A DNA stretch of 64,000 nt from Xylanibacter ruminicola (GTDB lineage: Bacteria > Bacteroidota > Bacteroidia > Bacteroidales > Bacteroidaceae): assembly GCF_900142525.1 (NCBI RefSeq), contig NZ_FRBD01000001.1:62001-126000 (forward strand). Reading direction: 5' to 3'. Of this stretch, positions 35,763-45,410 are shown in pieces (the first letter of the stretch is position 1; each line of letters starts with the position of its first letter). The notes below the pieces were generated by a model. That model ran no database searches and had not been told where the DNA came from. It worked only from the letters and a program-made list of their open reading frames with translations. A program made the position numbers and the translations under genes.

Positions 35763-35776
35763 TTTTCACTTTTCAC
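35763..35776. repeat. Short period-7 micro-repeat
   Basis: Two TTTTCAC units in the traJ-traK spacer, continuing into the traJ stop codon; same unit as the traK-traL spacer. Confidence 0.55.
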
Positions 35777-37060
35777 TTACTTATACTGTTTGTCTCTCAT
35801 GTGCGTACCGACATTGAAGTCCATACCTCGCTCGAATCCGCGACGGCCTCCAGATACGGCACCATTCCATGCGCCGCTCAATCCACCGCCTTCTGATGAT
35901 GCATATCCTGTCACGCCTCCCTTGACGGCTCCGCCTACAGTATGTCTTGTCACTCCGATGGTTCCACCGACAACACCACCTACTGTACCTCCGACGGCTG
36001 CAGCTCCTGCTGTGGTCATACTGCTGACAGCTGAACCGATACTGCTGCTGGCTCCTCCTGGTACTATCCATGAGGCGAGCTCTGGCACGAACTTGATGAG
36101 CATGGCTCCTACCAACAATCCTACTACATACATACAGGTACTTCCGATGCCCTGCATTCCAAGTCCTCCTATCTCTCCCCAGGTATAGCTGGCACTTCCA
36201 AGCAGTGTGGTGTAGGCGGTGGTGTCCTGTAGGATGGTATATTTCAGTATCATGTCCGCATAGATGCTACACATATATATCAAGGGTGCCCATAGCGACA
36301 GACTCACATACTTACTAATCCATTGGCTCCACGCACTGGCCCAAGGCGGGACGATACTCAGGGCAAAGGCTACAGGACAGAAGATTTTCAGCACATTCAT
36401 CATAAAGGCCTGACCAAGCAACATGCCGAAATAGATGACCTGATAGATGATTTCTCCGATATACCGAATCAGCATATTGATGGTCTCTGCCGTCTTGGTC
36501 TCTGCGATAACAGCGGCTTCCTTGGCCCACTGCTCCACGGCATTATCCATGTTCTTCACAGCATAGGCGACTTCCTCCCACCAATGGGAATCCTCCGATA
36601 GTTTGGCTTCTGCCCTGCGTTTCCTGTCGAGTGAGTCGTTATGCGCCCGTAGCTTATCGAGGTACTGGCTCTGGAGTTTCGCCTCATGTTTCTCCAGTGC
36701 ATCGATACGCTGGTGGCTTCTGGTGGCCTGCGCTTTCATCACTCGTCCCATCTGTTCGCCTGGAGCTGCAACGGCATCGGCAATGGCATTGGCAGAGACG
36801 ATACATAGTGAGATACCTACTATCCTGAACAGCTTCATCACGTCAATGCCTCGCCGTCCAAGCATCATCATCCAGCATTCATAGCTGGTCACACACATGG
36901 CAAGTATCAGTCCCAACGACTTGGCAAAGCCTCCCCACGAACCCAAGAACAAGGCATGCTGGTGGATATAGTCCAGCACACTGGTCATCACAGGATCCAA
37001 TGTCGGCAAGCCCATCGTCAGAAAGATACAGCCCACATTACAGTTTAATAATTCATTCAT
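35777..37060 (-). CDS. traJ: Conjugative transfer protein TraJ (VirB6-like)
   Basis: A 427-residue protein with several membrane segments (about 30-60, 75-100, 200-300) and a Gly/Ala/Thr-rich C-terminus (residues 340-420) that is likely flexible. This is typical of TraJ, the polytopic inner-membrane channel component comparable to VirB6. Confidence 0.85.
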   Translation of the reverse strand: MNELLNCNVGCIFLTMGLPTLDPVMTSVLDYIHQHALFLGSWGGFAKSLGLILAMCVTSYECWMMMLGRRGIDVMKLFRIVGISLCIVSANAIADAVAAPGEQMGRVMKAQATRSHQRIDALEKHEAKLQSQYLDKLRAHNDSLDRKRRAEAKLSEDSHWWEEVAYAVKNMDNAVEQWAKEAAVIAETKTAETINMLIRYIGEIIYQVIYFGMLLGQAFMMNVLKIFCPVAFALSIVPPWASAWSQWISKYVSLSLWAPLIYMCSIYADMILKYTILQDTTAYTTLLGSASYTWGEIGGLGMQGIGSTCMYVVGLLVGAMLIKFVPELASWIVPGGASSSIGSAVSSMTTAGAAAVGGTVGGVVGGTIGVTRHTVGGAVKGGVTGYASSEGGGLSGAWNGAVSGGRRGFERGMDFNVGTHMRDKQYK

Positions 37061-37068
37061 CGTTTTTA

Positions 37069-37749
37069 CTATTTTGAAACTTCTACATATCTCATCAAGT
37101 CAATAGTGCTTTGTGTCACCTTCTCCATATCGGCTTTCAGCTTGATATAGCACTCTTCCCGTTTGGCATTCTCCAGCTCATAGCCGTTACTGCTCTTATG
37201 TACGTAGCTGACTTGCTCTGTAATAAAGTGGTTCTGATTGGAGAGGCTGTTAACCAAGGAGATGACATTGGCATCGCCCTTGCTGTTAGCCATACAATAG
37301 GTTAGTCCTGCAGAGATTTTCTGCTGCATCTCGTCAAAGTCATCTTTGAAAAGCAGATAGGCAGCATCAATCCGTCGGTCTGCAGCAGCCAGTGTTTCTT
37401 GCTCCAGCTGGTGCTTGAAGTTCTTTTCCTGGGCATCAGTGGATTCCCGTGTCCACTCATCGGTGGCAGCACCTAACGTACGCTTCGGGAGCAATGGTTT
37501 GGCATCGCTCTTATGGGGCTTCAGGTTCAGATAAAATCCGCTATGGAACAGTCCATGCCACTCCCATTCCCACTCATGATGGGCATAGCTGTTATGGAAC
37601 AGCCAGTAGTAAAACCTCGGTTCAAACTCTAACGGCCCGGTTTCCATCGACCGCCATTGCAGACGTTTTTCTTCATCATAGACCTGAGCCTTACTCATCT
37701 GCGGCAGTAAAGCCAAACCCATCGTTATTGTTATCAATGTCTTTCTCAT
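37069..37749 (-). CDS. Secreted transfer protein in the TraI position
   Basis: A 226-residue protein from the ATG at 37749, which overlaps the upstream stop (ATGA); the open frame begins at a TTG three codons earlier. It has a signal peptide (TLITITMGLALLPQMSKAQV), an aromatic stretch (YYWLFHNSYAHHEWEWEW) and a helical C-terminal half. Position before TraJ suggests the TraI role; I do not recognise the family with certainty. Confidence 0.6.
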   Translation of the reverse strand: MRKTLITITMGLALLPQMSKAQVYDEEKRLQWRSMETGPLEFEPRFYYWLFHNSYAHHEWEWEWHGLFHSGFYLNLKPHKSDAKPLLPKRTLGAATDEWTRESTDAQEKNFKHQLEQETLAAADRRIDAAYLLFKDDFDEMQQKISAGLTYCMANSKGDANVISLVNSLSNQNHFITEQVSYVHKSSNGYELENAKREECYIKLKADMEKVTQSTIDLMRYVEVSK

Positions 37750-38426
37750 ATTGGCCAATCTTTTATTACGCTTTTTCCTATTTCCTCTAGTACGGACGTA
37801 TCGATAATCTCCCAGATATGACTCTCGTGAATATACCCACCTACCAACAGGTCACACCACATATAGGCTTGCTGGATGACATCGCGCATATTGGTGATAC
37901 TCTGGTTCAGTGTCCAGATGATATTCATGCGTTCCTTGTTGGTGGCTCTGAAGAACTGTGTTTCTGATGCTGCCACGGCAAGGTAGAGTTTCCTGATATT
38001 CTTGATCTCTTTCGATACCTTGTAATTGGCTTCAAAGGCATACCAAGCAACCAACGGTTTGCCTTTGAGATGGTCTGCTGCAAAGCGAGTAAACTCAGAA
38101 TATTCCTTCGTCAGTCTGACTGTATTCGTCACGCAACGGCTCATCTCTGCTGCCAAAGCTAGGTACGACAAGGCATCATTGCTCTTCTTGTCGAGAATAC
38201 TCTTGACATCGTCGTACTTCTGAGCGACATCCTTCACCATAGCCTTGATAGAGGCATTGGCTGCCAACTGACGGTTGCTCTCATCTTCGGCACTCATACA
38301 CTCCTTATGCTGGTCTATTAGTGCTTCAATGGTTGGCAGGTCATTTGGCAAGATACCCGCCTGTCCTGTAAGTGGGCATATGATGCTCACTAATGCTATT
38401 ACTATTATCCGGTGCAGCTTTTTCAT
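37746..38426 (-). CDS. Secreted helical transfer-region protein
   Basis: A 226-residue protein with a signal peptide (MKKLHRIIVIALVSIICPL). The mature part is helical. It has the same general build as its neighbour at 38448 and the protein at 23989, but lacks their LDPxTWCN ending. Probably a periplasmic component of mating-pair formation. It starts right after a period-7 repeat. Confidence 0.6.
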   Translation of the reverse strand: MKKLHRIIVIALVSIICPLTGQAGILPNDLPTIEALIDQHKECMSAEDESNRQLAANASIKAMVKDVAQKYDDVKSILDKKSNDALSYLALAAEMSRCVTNTVRLTKEYSEFTRFAADHLKGKPLVAWYAFEANYKVSKEIKNIRKLYLAVAASETQFFRATNKERMNIIWTLNQSITNMRDVIQQAYMWCDLLVGGYIHESHIWEIIDTSVLEEIGKSVIKDWPI

Positions 38427-38447
38427 TTTTCACTCTTCACTTTTCAC
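38427..38447. repeat. Period-7 micro-repeat
   Basis: Three 7-bp units (TTTTCAC, TCTTCAC, TTTTCAC) fill exactly the spacer between two transfer genes. Confidence 0.65.
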
Positions 38448-39224
38448 TTACCCAAAGTCTTCCCAGCCACTGACAATGTCACCAACCGACCACTTCATCT
38501 GCATGGCATTACACCATGTATCAGGATCCAATTCCATCAGCAGGTCTTCAAGCCCGTTATTGGTCTGGCACATGAAGATGAGATAGTCAAGGTTATTCCT
38601 GACAATCACCAAGTCCTCCAGTATATCATTGGCCATACCCATCCTGTCTGAACGGCTCATGAAGTTATAGCCGTCATCCTGACCGATGTTGGCTGCACCT
38701 CCTCTCTGAGGTATCAGGCTATTGCCTTTTAGTGGTGAGCTGACATGACCATTATTGACGATATTCACAAAGCCTGCGATACACTGCTCTGTCTTCATAG
38801 TCAGGTTACTGATCTCGTTTAAGCACAACGGCAGGTTAATATGCGGTTTTCTGGTGAGCCAGCTCACTGCTACAGGAATATTGGTCACGATATACAGGGC
38901 ATTCTCACCTATCAGCTGATAATATCTGCTTTCCTCTCCGAAGCCTCTGGTATTCTGCATGGACTGCTTATAGAGCTGTCTAATGACATTGATAGCGGTG
39001 GTATACTCTGCAATGCGCTCCTGCTTCTTTTTCTGTTCAGCGAGCGTGTTGTTATGTATTCCCTCTGCTCCAGATTCGGCAGCAGTATTCTCTCCAACCT
39101 GCGCAATAGTCCAATAGTCAATGTTCCAACGCCACCAGGCATTGGCAGGAACTGTGCTGACCAGTGCAGCCAGCAACAGTACCACAACCTTTGTTCTTTG
39201 TCGTCTTATGCTACTTTGTCCCAT
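38448..39224 (-). CDS. Secreted transfer protein with LDPxTWCN C-terminus
   Basis: A 258-residue protein. A hydrophobic N-terminal segment (VVVLLLAALVSTVPANAWW) is a signal peptide. The C-terminus has LDPDTWCNAMQ followed by W and GWEDF, the same pattern as the protein at 23989. Its start overlaps the end of the VirB4-like gene by 19 bp. Likely a periplasmic component of the mating channel. Confidence 0.7.
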   Translation of the reverse strand: MGQSSIRRQRTKVVVLLLAALVSTVPANAWWRWNIDYWTIAQVGENTAAESGAEGIHNNTLAEQKKKQERIAEYTTAINVIRQLYKQSMQNTRGFGEESRYYQLIGENALYIVTNIPVAVSWLTRKPHINLPLCLNEISNLTMKTEQCIAGFVNIVNNGHVSSPLKGNSLIPQRGGAANIGQDDGYNFMSRSDRMGMANDILEDLVIVRNNLDYLIFMCQTNNGLEDLLMELDPDTWCNAMQMKWSVGDIVSGWEDFG

Positions 39225-42076
39225 AGTTCCATCACGTTTTGTTGTTTATTGACCTCATTAGCAAACTTCAAGTACTTTCCTGTCAGTCCAGCCTTCTCCA
39301 TATCCTGACAGAAGTGACGGATGCCCTCAATGGTATCACCCCCATAGTGCTTGATATAGATTTTCAGGGCTTCCTTCTCGGCACGTTCCGTCGTATAGGC
39401 CATATAGCATTCTGGCGGTTCTTCGACTCCATAGACATCGGCACTCTGTCCTCGGCATATCCAGACTTCCTTGAAGTAGTTGCGTCCCTCATGGTTGTCC
39501 AGTGAGTTGATGGTAAAGATCTGCTGTCGCTGTACATCAGTGATACCGAGGATGGCGGCTATCTCATCATATCTGTCCTTGAACTTGCTCTGGTCAAGCA
39601 GTATCTTGATGTCTGAATTATTGATGATGGCCTCCTTGACAATCGGAGAGTCTATCACATCACCGAGTTCCTGAGTCACCACGCCTGCAATGCCGTGAAA
39701 CTTTCTCACCGTCTTATACAGGTACTTGATATACTCTGCCATAGTCGGTGAAGAGATAGCCTTCCACGCCTCTTCAATAATCAGTGCCTTACGTCCCTTC
39801 TTAATACGCATCTTCTGCAGGAATACATCCATGATAATCAGCACCACAATAGGAAAGAGCACAGGGTCATCTTTGATCTTGTCTATCTCAAAGACAATGA
39901 ACTTTTCATCAAAGAGATTTAAGTCCATGTCGTTATTGAGGATGGTTTCCAACTTACCGCCCTTATGGAAGGGTTCCAGGATAGCGGCAAACTCATTGAT
40001 GGGGAAGGCTATGCTCTTCTCGTCCATCATCTGAGGAATGCGTTCACAGGCGTATTCATAAAAGGTATCAAAGCTCAGCTTCGTCACTTTCAGGTCTCGC
40101 TTCTGGCGCTCCATACGCTCTATCCTTTGGTCTATCTTCATCAGATAGTGACCTTCTATCAGTTCTGGCATCAGGCGCATCAGCTGGTTATTGGCATGTT
40201 CACGCTCACCTACACTGGCTGCTGCATCATTGGCAAGATTATGCAATTTCTCTACAAGACGCTGCACCTTGGCATGGTGTTCCTTCTCGTCCTGTGTATA
40301 GGTCTGCATATCACCAGATGCAGTCTTCGTCTCTTGTGAGCTGATGACATCAGCGTCATTCTCTATCGCCTCGATATACTCTCCATACTTACCATTACGC
40401 TTATCAGCCAGCAGGAGTTGCTTCCGCAGCTCTTCCTTCTCTTCGTTGGTATAACCACTAAAGGGATGGAAGTAGGCATCATAATACTCGTTCAGCACGG
40501 TATCTATGATGGTGTCCTCCAGCTTCTCTGGGGCTTTGTTGCCCTTAAATATCTGGAAGATGAGGGACTTCAGGAAGTTTTTCTTCTCTCCGAAGTTCTG
40601 CTGATACTCTACATCACTGACCTTGAAAGGGTTCATCGAGATAGGATGCTCCTTGCTGTAGCTGATATAGGTGCCATGGAAATAGCCACAGATACCTTCA
40701 TACGAGTCACCGGTATCAACCATCACGACATCGGTGTCCTGCTCGATGAGCTGGCGCACGACGGTATTTGTCGAAAAGCTCTTTCCACTACCACTTGGGC
40801 CTAAGCAGAAGAAGTTAGAGTTGTTGGTGAGTTTCTTTTCTCCTTCCTTTCCTGTGAAATCTATAGCGATGGGTACGCCTTGTCTGTCGGTATAGAACAC
40901 CTTCAGCGGTGTCACCTCATCATGCTTCATACGCTCCTTATAGAAGAGGCACAGGGCTGAGTCCTGCAAGGTCAGGAAGAGGTCATAGTCTTTATTGAAG
41001 CTATAGGCATTGCCGGGGAAGGAGTCCATAAACAGCTCCAGCTGATTATAGGCTGACTTACTTGGAGCTATGCCTACCTCAAAGAGTTTGGTCTCTAAGT
41101 AGGAGGTGACCTTCGTCAGATGCTCTGGCTTACAGGAAACGAGGACGTTGAAGTTTGTCCAGACAAGGGACTTCTGTTCTGTAGCAATGACCTCCAGCAC
41201 CTCGTCGATGTCGGCCTTGGCAATCTTGTTGCTGGGGTCTGGCATGGAGGCATGGCGCTTGCTCTTGCCAATGAGTCGCTGACGTTCCTTCCTCTGGGCT
41301 GGTATCTGAATAACCTGGTTATAGACCACACAGTCCGTCAGGGGTACGGTGGAGAGGAACGACAGTAAATCGGTGCTGACCGGATAACCGTTGACGGGCT
41401 TGGTCTGCACAGGATGAATGACATTCGGCAGGTCTATCACGTCGATGTCAACGAGTGAGAAGTTCTTGACGACTTTATCGCCCATCTTCAGGCAGTCATC
41501 AGTACACTTTAAGTTCGTCATACCGAATGGTCCTTTTTTGAAGTCAAAGGCCATGAAGCGGTGGAGGTATTCGTCTATCTCCTTCCTGTCTAACAAATGG
41601 TGTGGCAAGCCCTTTTCCTCCAGAATGTCCTTTACCTTCTGCACCTTGTTATTGAACTCTGTCCACTTTTTGGGGTCATAGGCAACAAAGGTGCTCTTTC
41701 GGGTTTCCTGGGTGATAATGATAAAGGTACGGATTTCGGTATAGGGTCTGCCCTCATAATACTTGAAATAGCTCTGGGTCAGGAACTCCATATCAGACGT
41801 GATGTCATGGTGGTAGGACTGTCTGCAAAAAATGTCCTGCTTCTGCAGGGCATAGCCTTCACCAAGGGTCTGGAGGATATGATCCAGCACGTTCATAAAG
41901 GCATAGTACTGGTCTGCATCGGTGCAGTACTGCTGCACGGGGTTCTCTATCTCGAAGATAGAACTGTAGTTGCCTGCCTTGCTATACAGCACGGTATTGA
42001 CTACTCTTCCCCTTGCATCGGTAATGTCCTCGATGCCCGTAAACAGTCCGTCCAGTGTGTTTTTCCTAGTGCTCAT
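39206..42076 (-). CDS. traG: Conjugation ATPase TraG (VirB4-like)
   Basis: A 956-residue ATPase of the VirB4 family. Walker A is GPSGSGKS (426-433), and KALIIEEAWKAI is the Walker B region. The N-terminal 400 residues fit the VirB4 N-terminal domain. It powers assembly of the pilus and channel. The length is normal for TraG of Bacteroides elements. It overlaps the DUF4133 gene by 11 bp. Confidence 0.93.
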   Translation of the reverse strand: MSTRKNTLDGLFTGIEDITDARGRVVNTVLYSKAGNYSSIFEIENPVQQYCTDADQYYAFMNVLDHILQTLGEGYALQKQDIFCRQSYHHDITSDMEFLTQSYFKYYEGRPYTEIRTFIIITQETRKSTFVAYDPKKWTEFNNKVQKVKDILEEKGLPHHLLDRKEIDEYLHRFMAFDFKKGPFGMTNLKCTDDCLKMGDKVVKNFSLVDIDVIDLPNVIHPVQTKPVNGYPVSTDLLSFLSTVPLTDCVVYNQVIQIPAQRKERQRLIGKSKRHASMPDPSNKIAKADIDEVLEVIATEQKSLVWTNFNVLVSCKPEHLTKVTSYLETKLFEVGIAPSKSAYNQLELFMDSFPGNAYSFNKDYDLFLTLQDSALCLFYKERMKHDEVTPLKVFYTDRQGVPIAIDFTGKEGEKKLTNNSNFFCLGPSGSGKSFSTNTVVRQLIEQDTDVVMVDTGDSYEGICGYFHGTYISYSKEHPISMNPFKVSDVEYQQNFGEKKNFLKSLIFQIFKGNKAPEKLEDTIIDTVLNEYYDAYFHPFSGYTNEEKEELRKQLLLADKRNGKYGEYIEAIENDADVISSQETKTASGDMQTYTQDEKEHHAKVQRLVEKLHNLANDAAASVGEREHANNQLMRLMPELIEGHYLMKIDQRIERMERQKRDLKVTKLSFDTFYEYACERIPQMMDEKSIAFPINEFAAILEPFHKGGKLETILNNDMDLNLFDEKFIVFEIDKIKDDPVLFPIVVLIIMDVFLQKMRIKKGRKALIIEEAWKAISSPTMAEYIKYLYKTVRKFHGIAGVVTQELGDVIDSPIVKEAIINNSDIKILLDQSKFKDRYDEIAAILGITDVQRQQIFTINSLDNHEGRNYFKEVWICRGQSADVYGVEEPPECYMAYTTERAEKEALKIYIKHYGGDTIEGIRHFCQDMEKAGLTGKYLKFANEVNKQQNVMELWDKVA

Positions 42077-42353
42077 ACAGATGATGATAGTGTTTGATTC
42101 CTTTTTCTTTCTGCTTGGTATGCAAGCCGTTTCTTTGCTTCAGATAGATGGTAAGCAGACCGCCTCCGGCACTGACACCCAGCACAAGCAGGGCAATGCC
42201 GAGTCCGAAGAGAACATATCCGACAATGAAGCCGAGGAAGGCTGCTCCGAAGGTGGCTGCGGCAATGAGGATAAAGCGTCCCCGGATGCCCATAAACTCC
42301 AAGGGCATCTGGAGACCTTTATACACGGGGTAACCTGCGTAGTTCGCTTCCAT
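42066..42353 (-). CDS. traF: TraF-like membrane protein (DUF4133)
   Basis: A 95-residue protein with two adjacent membrane segments (FILIAAATFGAAFLGFIVGY; FGLGIALLVLGVSAGGGLL) and a basic tail, the build of the small VirB3-like TraF protein (DUF4133). It sits between the pilin-like gene and the VirB4-like ATPase, as in related elements. Confidence 0.85.
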   Translation of the reverse strand: MEANYAGYPVYKGLQMPLEFMGIRGRFILIAAATFGAAFLGFIVGYVLFGLGIALLVLGVSAGGGLLTIYLKQRNGLHTKQKEKGIKHYHHLYEH

Positions 42354-42356
42354 AGC

Positions 42357-42719
42357 TTAATAGCCAAAGAACTTAGGCAGGGCAACGGCCATCGCTACCA
42401 GTGCGGCACAACCGCCAATGGTCATCATGATAGTCTTCTTGACATCCTGGTCGCCGTTGTTCATCTTGTAGAACACATTGAAGGCTCCAATGATGCTGAC
42501 CACTGCAGCAATCACATAGAGAAGGTTTCGCACTGGGTCGATGTACCCCTTGAAGGTACCAACAGCACCTGTGATGGCACTCGATCCGGCATCGGCCATG
42601 GCATAGCCCGTGCTCATCATCAACATCAACGCCAAGCTGGCGAGTCTCAATCCTTGGTAAGACAGTTTCGTCTTACATGACTTCAAAAGGGAGCAGAGCT
42701 TGCTCCAGTTTTTCTGCAT
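42357..42719 (-). CDS. traE: TraE pilin-like protein (DUF4134)
   Basis: A 120-residue protein with a long signal-type N-terminus (ASLALMLMMSTGYAMADAG) and two further hydrophobic segments. This is the VirB2-like pilin form of DUF4134 proteins. It heads the core transfer genes. Confidence 0.85.
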   Translation of the reverse strand: MQKNWSKLCSLLKSCKTKLSYQGLRLASLALMLMMSTGYAMADAGSSAITGAVGTFKGYIDPVRNLLYVIAAVVSIIGAFNVFYKMNNGDQDVKKTIMMTIGGCAALVAMAVALPKFFGY

Positions 42720-42799
42720 AGTGTGTTTTTCATTGTTTTACTTGTTTTTTTGAAAATCTTAAAGTGGGATTGTGTGTTTTTCATCCGTAAGGTTTAAGT

Positions 42800-43147
42800 C
42801 TATTCGTAAAGCTTCATCACATCTTTCAGGGCTGTGCTGCCTGGATTGTCATGCTCCTCTCTGAGGGCATTGTGCAGCTCATCAATGGTGTAGCCACCGC
42901 ACATCTGAGTCAGTCCGTCATCCTGAGAGGTTTCCTCCTTAGTGGATGTCTTTGTCAGCGGGATGTCTTCCCTGCTGACCTTGACAGGCTGGTATTTCTC
43001 AACTTCGCCTGTGATGTCCACCTCTTCCTCTATGTGCAGCTCATCAGACAGCACGCCCTTGGTAAAGAACAGGTCGTGGATAATCTGATAGGCATAATAG
43101 ATGACATAGCCCGTGATGATAATTGTCAATAGTGTTGTGAATTTCAT
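42800..43147 (-). CDS. Small membrane-anchored transfer-region protein
   Basis: 115 residues from the ATG at 43147; the frame is open to 43345, but that extension crosses a -7 box. One N-terminal membrane segment (LLTIIITGYVIYYAYQII) and an acidic soluble part follow. Family not recognised. It precedes the pilin-like gene and is probably the first gene served by the promoter at 43195. Confidence 0.6.
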   Translation of the reverse strand: MKFTTLLTIIITGYVIYYAYQIIHDLFFTKGVLSDELHIEEEVDITGEVEKYQPVKVSREDIPLTKTSTKEETSQDDGLTQMCGGYTIDELHNALREEHDNPGSTALKDVMKLYE

Positions 43148-43194
43148 AGTATCCTTCTTTTTTCGTGTTATCCTGTGTTTTTCGTTTGCGAGTG

Positions 43195-43202
43195 CAAAAT
43201 TA
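43195..43202 (-). promoter_or_regulatory. -7 box before the core transfer genes
   Basis: On the minus strand TAATTTTG fits TAnnTTTG, 47 bp before the start at 43147. A TTG lies upstream at slightly short spacing. Confidence 0.5.
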
Positions 43203-43341
43203 GTATGTTTTCTCGAACCAACAGCGGTTTTATTCGCCTTTATATACTTTTCATTCCCTCCTACTCCATCAGACACAAAAAAACGCTGACCCTCACGAGC
43301 CAGCGTCTTCCTTTTAATATTAAAAACAAATCGTATGATTC

Positions 43342-44160
43342 TCAATCCTCACAGCAGTTTCTGTCACAGCATGGTCTGACTGAACAGTTCGTGGTGAGTA
43401 ACAACCAAATAAAGTAGAGTCCTTTGTAAGTCCACTGCTTTTCTGGCATTCCGTCAACATCCATCTTCTCTATAATTAAATCTGAGTTCTTTAATGCCTC
43501 TGCCAGTTCCCAGCCTGCATCATCATCGTTATCTATGATGACGTCGTTCTGCTTTAATGTACACAGCAGTCCCTCTTCTGGCATACCATAAGCTGCGGCA
43601 ACAGTTGCGGTGTTCACTGAAAAGCCTGACTCCTGCAGAAACTTGTCAAAGCAAGTCTTGGCATACAGGTCACCACAGCAGGATGCGAACCCTTCATGGT
43701 GTTTATCAGATCCCTTTGGCATAATATCCTTGATGGGTATCTGCACAATTCTCGACTTACCATCTGCTTTCTTCTCGCATCTGGTCTCAAAACGTACCGG
43801 AATGTCAAAGATGGCCATCTGCTGCCTGTACGTCGTATCACAGAAACGGGCAAGTAGTTCCAGCGTCTTATCCTGCATCACTATATGCTGGGTAAAGCCG
43901 TGCAAACTGAGAAGGTAGTCATCGTCTTCGGGATTCTCCTGATAGGAGTAGCCCTCAGCACCGTTTTCTTGAAGCTCATTCACTGCATCATCCCACGAGT
44001 TAAACACTAGGTGGTATGTTCCTCGCAAACTGTACGGAAACATTTCACCATGCAACATGCTCTTAAAAGCACCTAGACAATAGTCTTCGAATTCCTTTTC
44101 GGAAGATAATAGATTAACTGTCATGTTTTTGCTATTTATAATTTGGTAAATATTTATCAT
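43342..44160 (-). CDS. Hypothetical protein with Cys-rich tail
   Basis: A 272-residue protein that I do not recognise, with no signal peptide. The last 15 residues are Cys-rich (TNCSVRPCCDRNCCED), which could bind metal or form disulphides. An Asp run (IDNDDDAGW) lies near residue 215. It starts one base after the upstream gene, so translation is coupled. Confidence 0.6.
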   Translation of the reverse strand: MINIYQIINSKNMTVNLLSSEKEFEDYCLGAFKSMLHGEMFPYSLRGTYHLVFNSWDDAVNELQENGAEGYSYQENPEDDDYLLSLHGFTQHIVMQDKTLELLARFCDTTYRQQMAIFDIPVRFETRCEKKADGKSRIVQIPIKDIMPKGSDKHHEGFASCCGDLYAKTCFDKFLQESGFSVNTATVAAAYGMPEEGLLCTLKQNDVIIDNDDDAGWELAEALKNSDLIIEKMDVDGMPEKQWTYKGLYFIWLLLTTNCSVRPCCDRNCCED

Positions 44161-44161
44161 A

Positions 44162-44620
44162 TCATGCTGCTTCTTTGTGCGGTTTTGACAGGAAATTGGC
44201 TGTCACATGAATGCTTACCATTCTCGCCAACTCATCAAGAAAGGTTGGTTGCACACGGAAGTCATTAGGTATAAAGCCATCTATATAGTCCTTTGGCCAT
44301 AATTTCAGCGATAGTCGCTCACAGGCGAAGTCTTCGTTGAACGGTAGCTTACAACGCTTGCTCTGGATATAACCAATAAGAATGTTTCTGAGCACATCCT
44401 CATAGTTTTTGTTCTCTACTCTCACCGGTCTTCGGTCGTTCTCTACCTGGCGGACTATCATCGTTCGTCTGTTGTCGCTCAACTCACCTAACAGAAAGGC
44501 TGAATTGAGCTTCGTTCCTTTCACCTTTCGTACTATGTGGGTATTGCCTACTTCCACATCATAGGTTAATAGCTCCAGTTTTTCCAGTCGGAGCTTCTTT
44601 TCTGGACTAAGTTCTTTCAT
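44162..44620 (-). CDS. Hypothetical protein
   Basis: A 152-residue basic protein that I do not recognise, with no membrane segment. It lies between the DnaC-like ATPase gene and the gene at 43342 in the same operon. Confidence 0.6.
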   Translation of the reverse strand: MKELSPEKKLRLEKLELLTYDVEVGNTHIVRKVKGTKLNSAFLLGELSDNRRTMIVRQVENDRRPVRVENKNYEDVLRNILIGYIQSKRCKLPFNEDFACERLSLKLWPKDYIDGFIPNDFRVQPTFLDELARMVSIHVTANFLSKPHKEAA

Positions 44621-44699
44621 TGTATAGTTTTATTTGTTATTTTCTCTTTGTTGTACACCTTATTCATCATTCATTTTTTCATTCGTCGCTTTTTCACAC

Positions 44700-45410
44700 T
44701 TAGTTTTTTGCTTCCGGATGGTGGCTGTACCACGCCATCTTGCGAAAGTCCTCATTCTCGAAGTGGATATAGAAAGCCATCTCGTTCATTCTGGACACAA
44801 TCCTCAGTCCAAGATGTTCTCTCAATTGGTCACTGTCTAGATTGGTACTCACCACCATGGGGAGCCGTAGCTTATAACGCTCTGTGATAAGTTCTCGTAC
44901 TGGATAGAGGGGATTGCCCCATCTCAGTATCTCTGCAGGCTCACAGCCCAGGTCTTCAATGCCGAGGTACGACGGCCAGCTTAACAATTCGTTCCAATCT
45001 CTGCTGGAGTCCATCAAGGTGCAGATCTTGGTAGCATCAAGGATTCTCAAACCTACATCATCTGATACCAGTCTGTGGTCTGTCAGCCAGCGCAAGGTCT
45101 GTCGCATAGCAGTCATCAGTGTGGTCTTACCGGTGGCAGTACTGCCATCCAGCACAATCATAAAGCGATTATCACCATTGTCTGTCAGAAAATGGGCCAG
45201 CTTTTTAATGGCTCCGCTGGTCAGGTTATTGGGAACATAAGCAACTCTGCGCATGGCAACCTGCTTTCGGTAGGCCATCTCCAACAGTGCTGTTAGTCCT
45301 TGTTCATCCACGCCTAACTTAGAGTGGTCTGTCATACCCGGAAGCATAAGAGCTCGTCCTTGACGCTTCAACACCTCTACGAGGGTCTTGATATCCATCG
45401 GTTGTCCCAT
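44700..45410 (-). CDS. DnaC/IstB-like ATPase
   Basis: A 236-residue P-loop ATPase. Walker A is GSTATGKTT (89-97), and the region around DVGLRILDATKICTLM is followed by LGIEDLGCEPAE (Walker B type). The family loads replicative helicases or assists transposases. The start overlaps the upstream gene by about 90 bp, so a later start (such as 45398) is possible. With the DnaD-like upstream protein it may start replication of the excised element. Confidence 0.7.
   Translation of the reverse strand: MGQPMDIKTLVEVLKRQGRALMLPGMTDHSKLGVDEQGLTALLEMAYRKQVAMRRVAYVPNNLTSGAIKKLAHFLTDNGDNRFMIVLDGSTATGKTTLMTAMRQTLRWLTDHRLVSDDVGLRILDATKICTLMDSSRDWNELLSWPSYLGIEDLGCEPAEILRWGNPLYPVRELITERYKLRLPMVVSTNLDSDQLREHLGLRIVSRMNEMAFYIHFENEDFRKMAWYSHHPEAKN

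Noticed and set aside
41970..42680. 236-codon plus-strand frame over the traE/traF genes
   Set aside because: It runs opposite the DUF4133 and DUF4134 genes, which are well supported.
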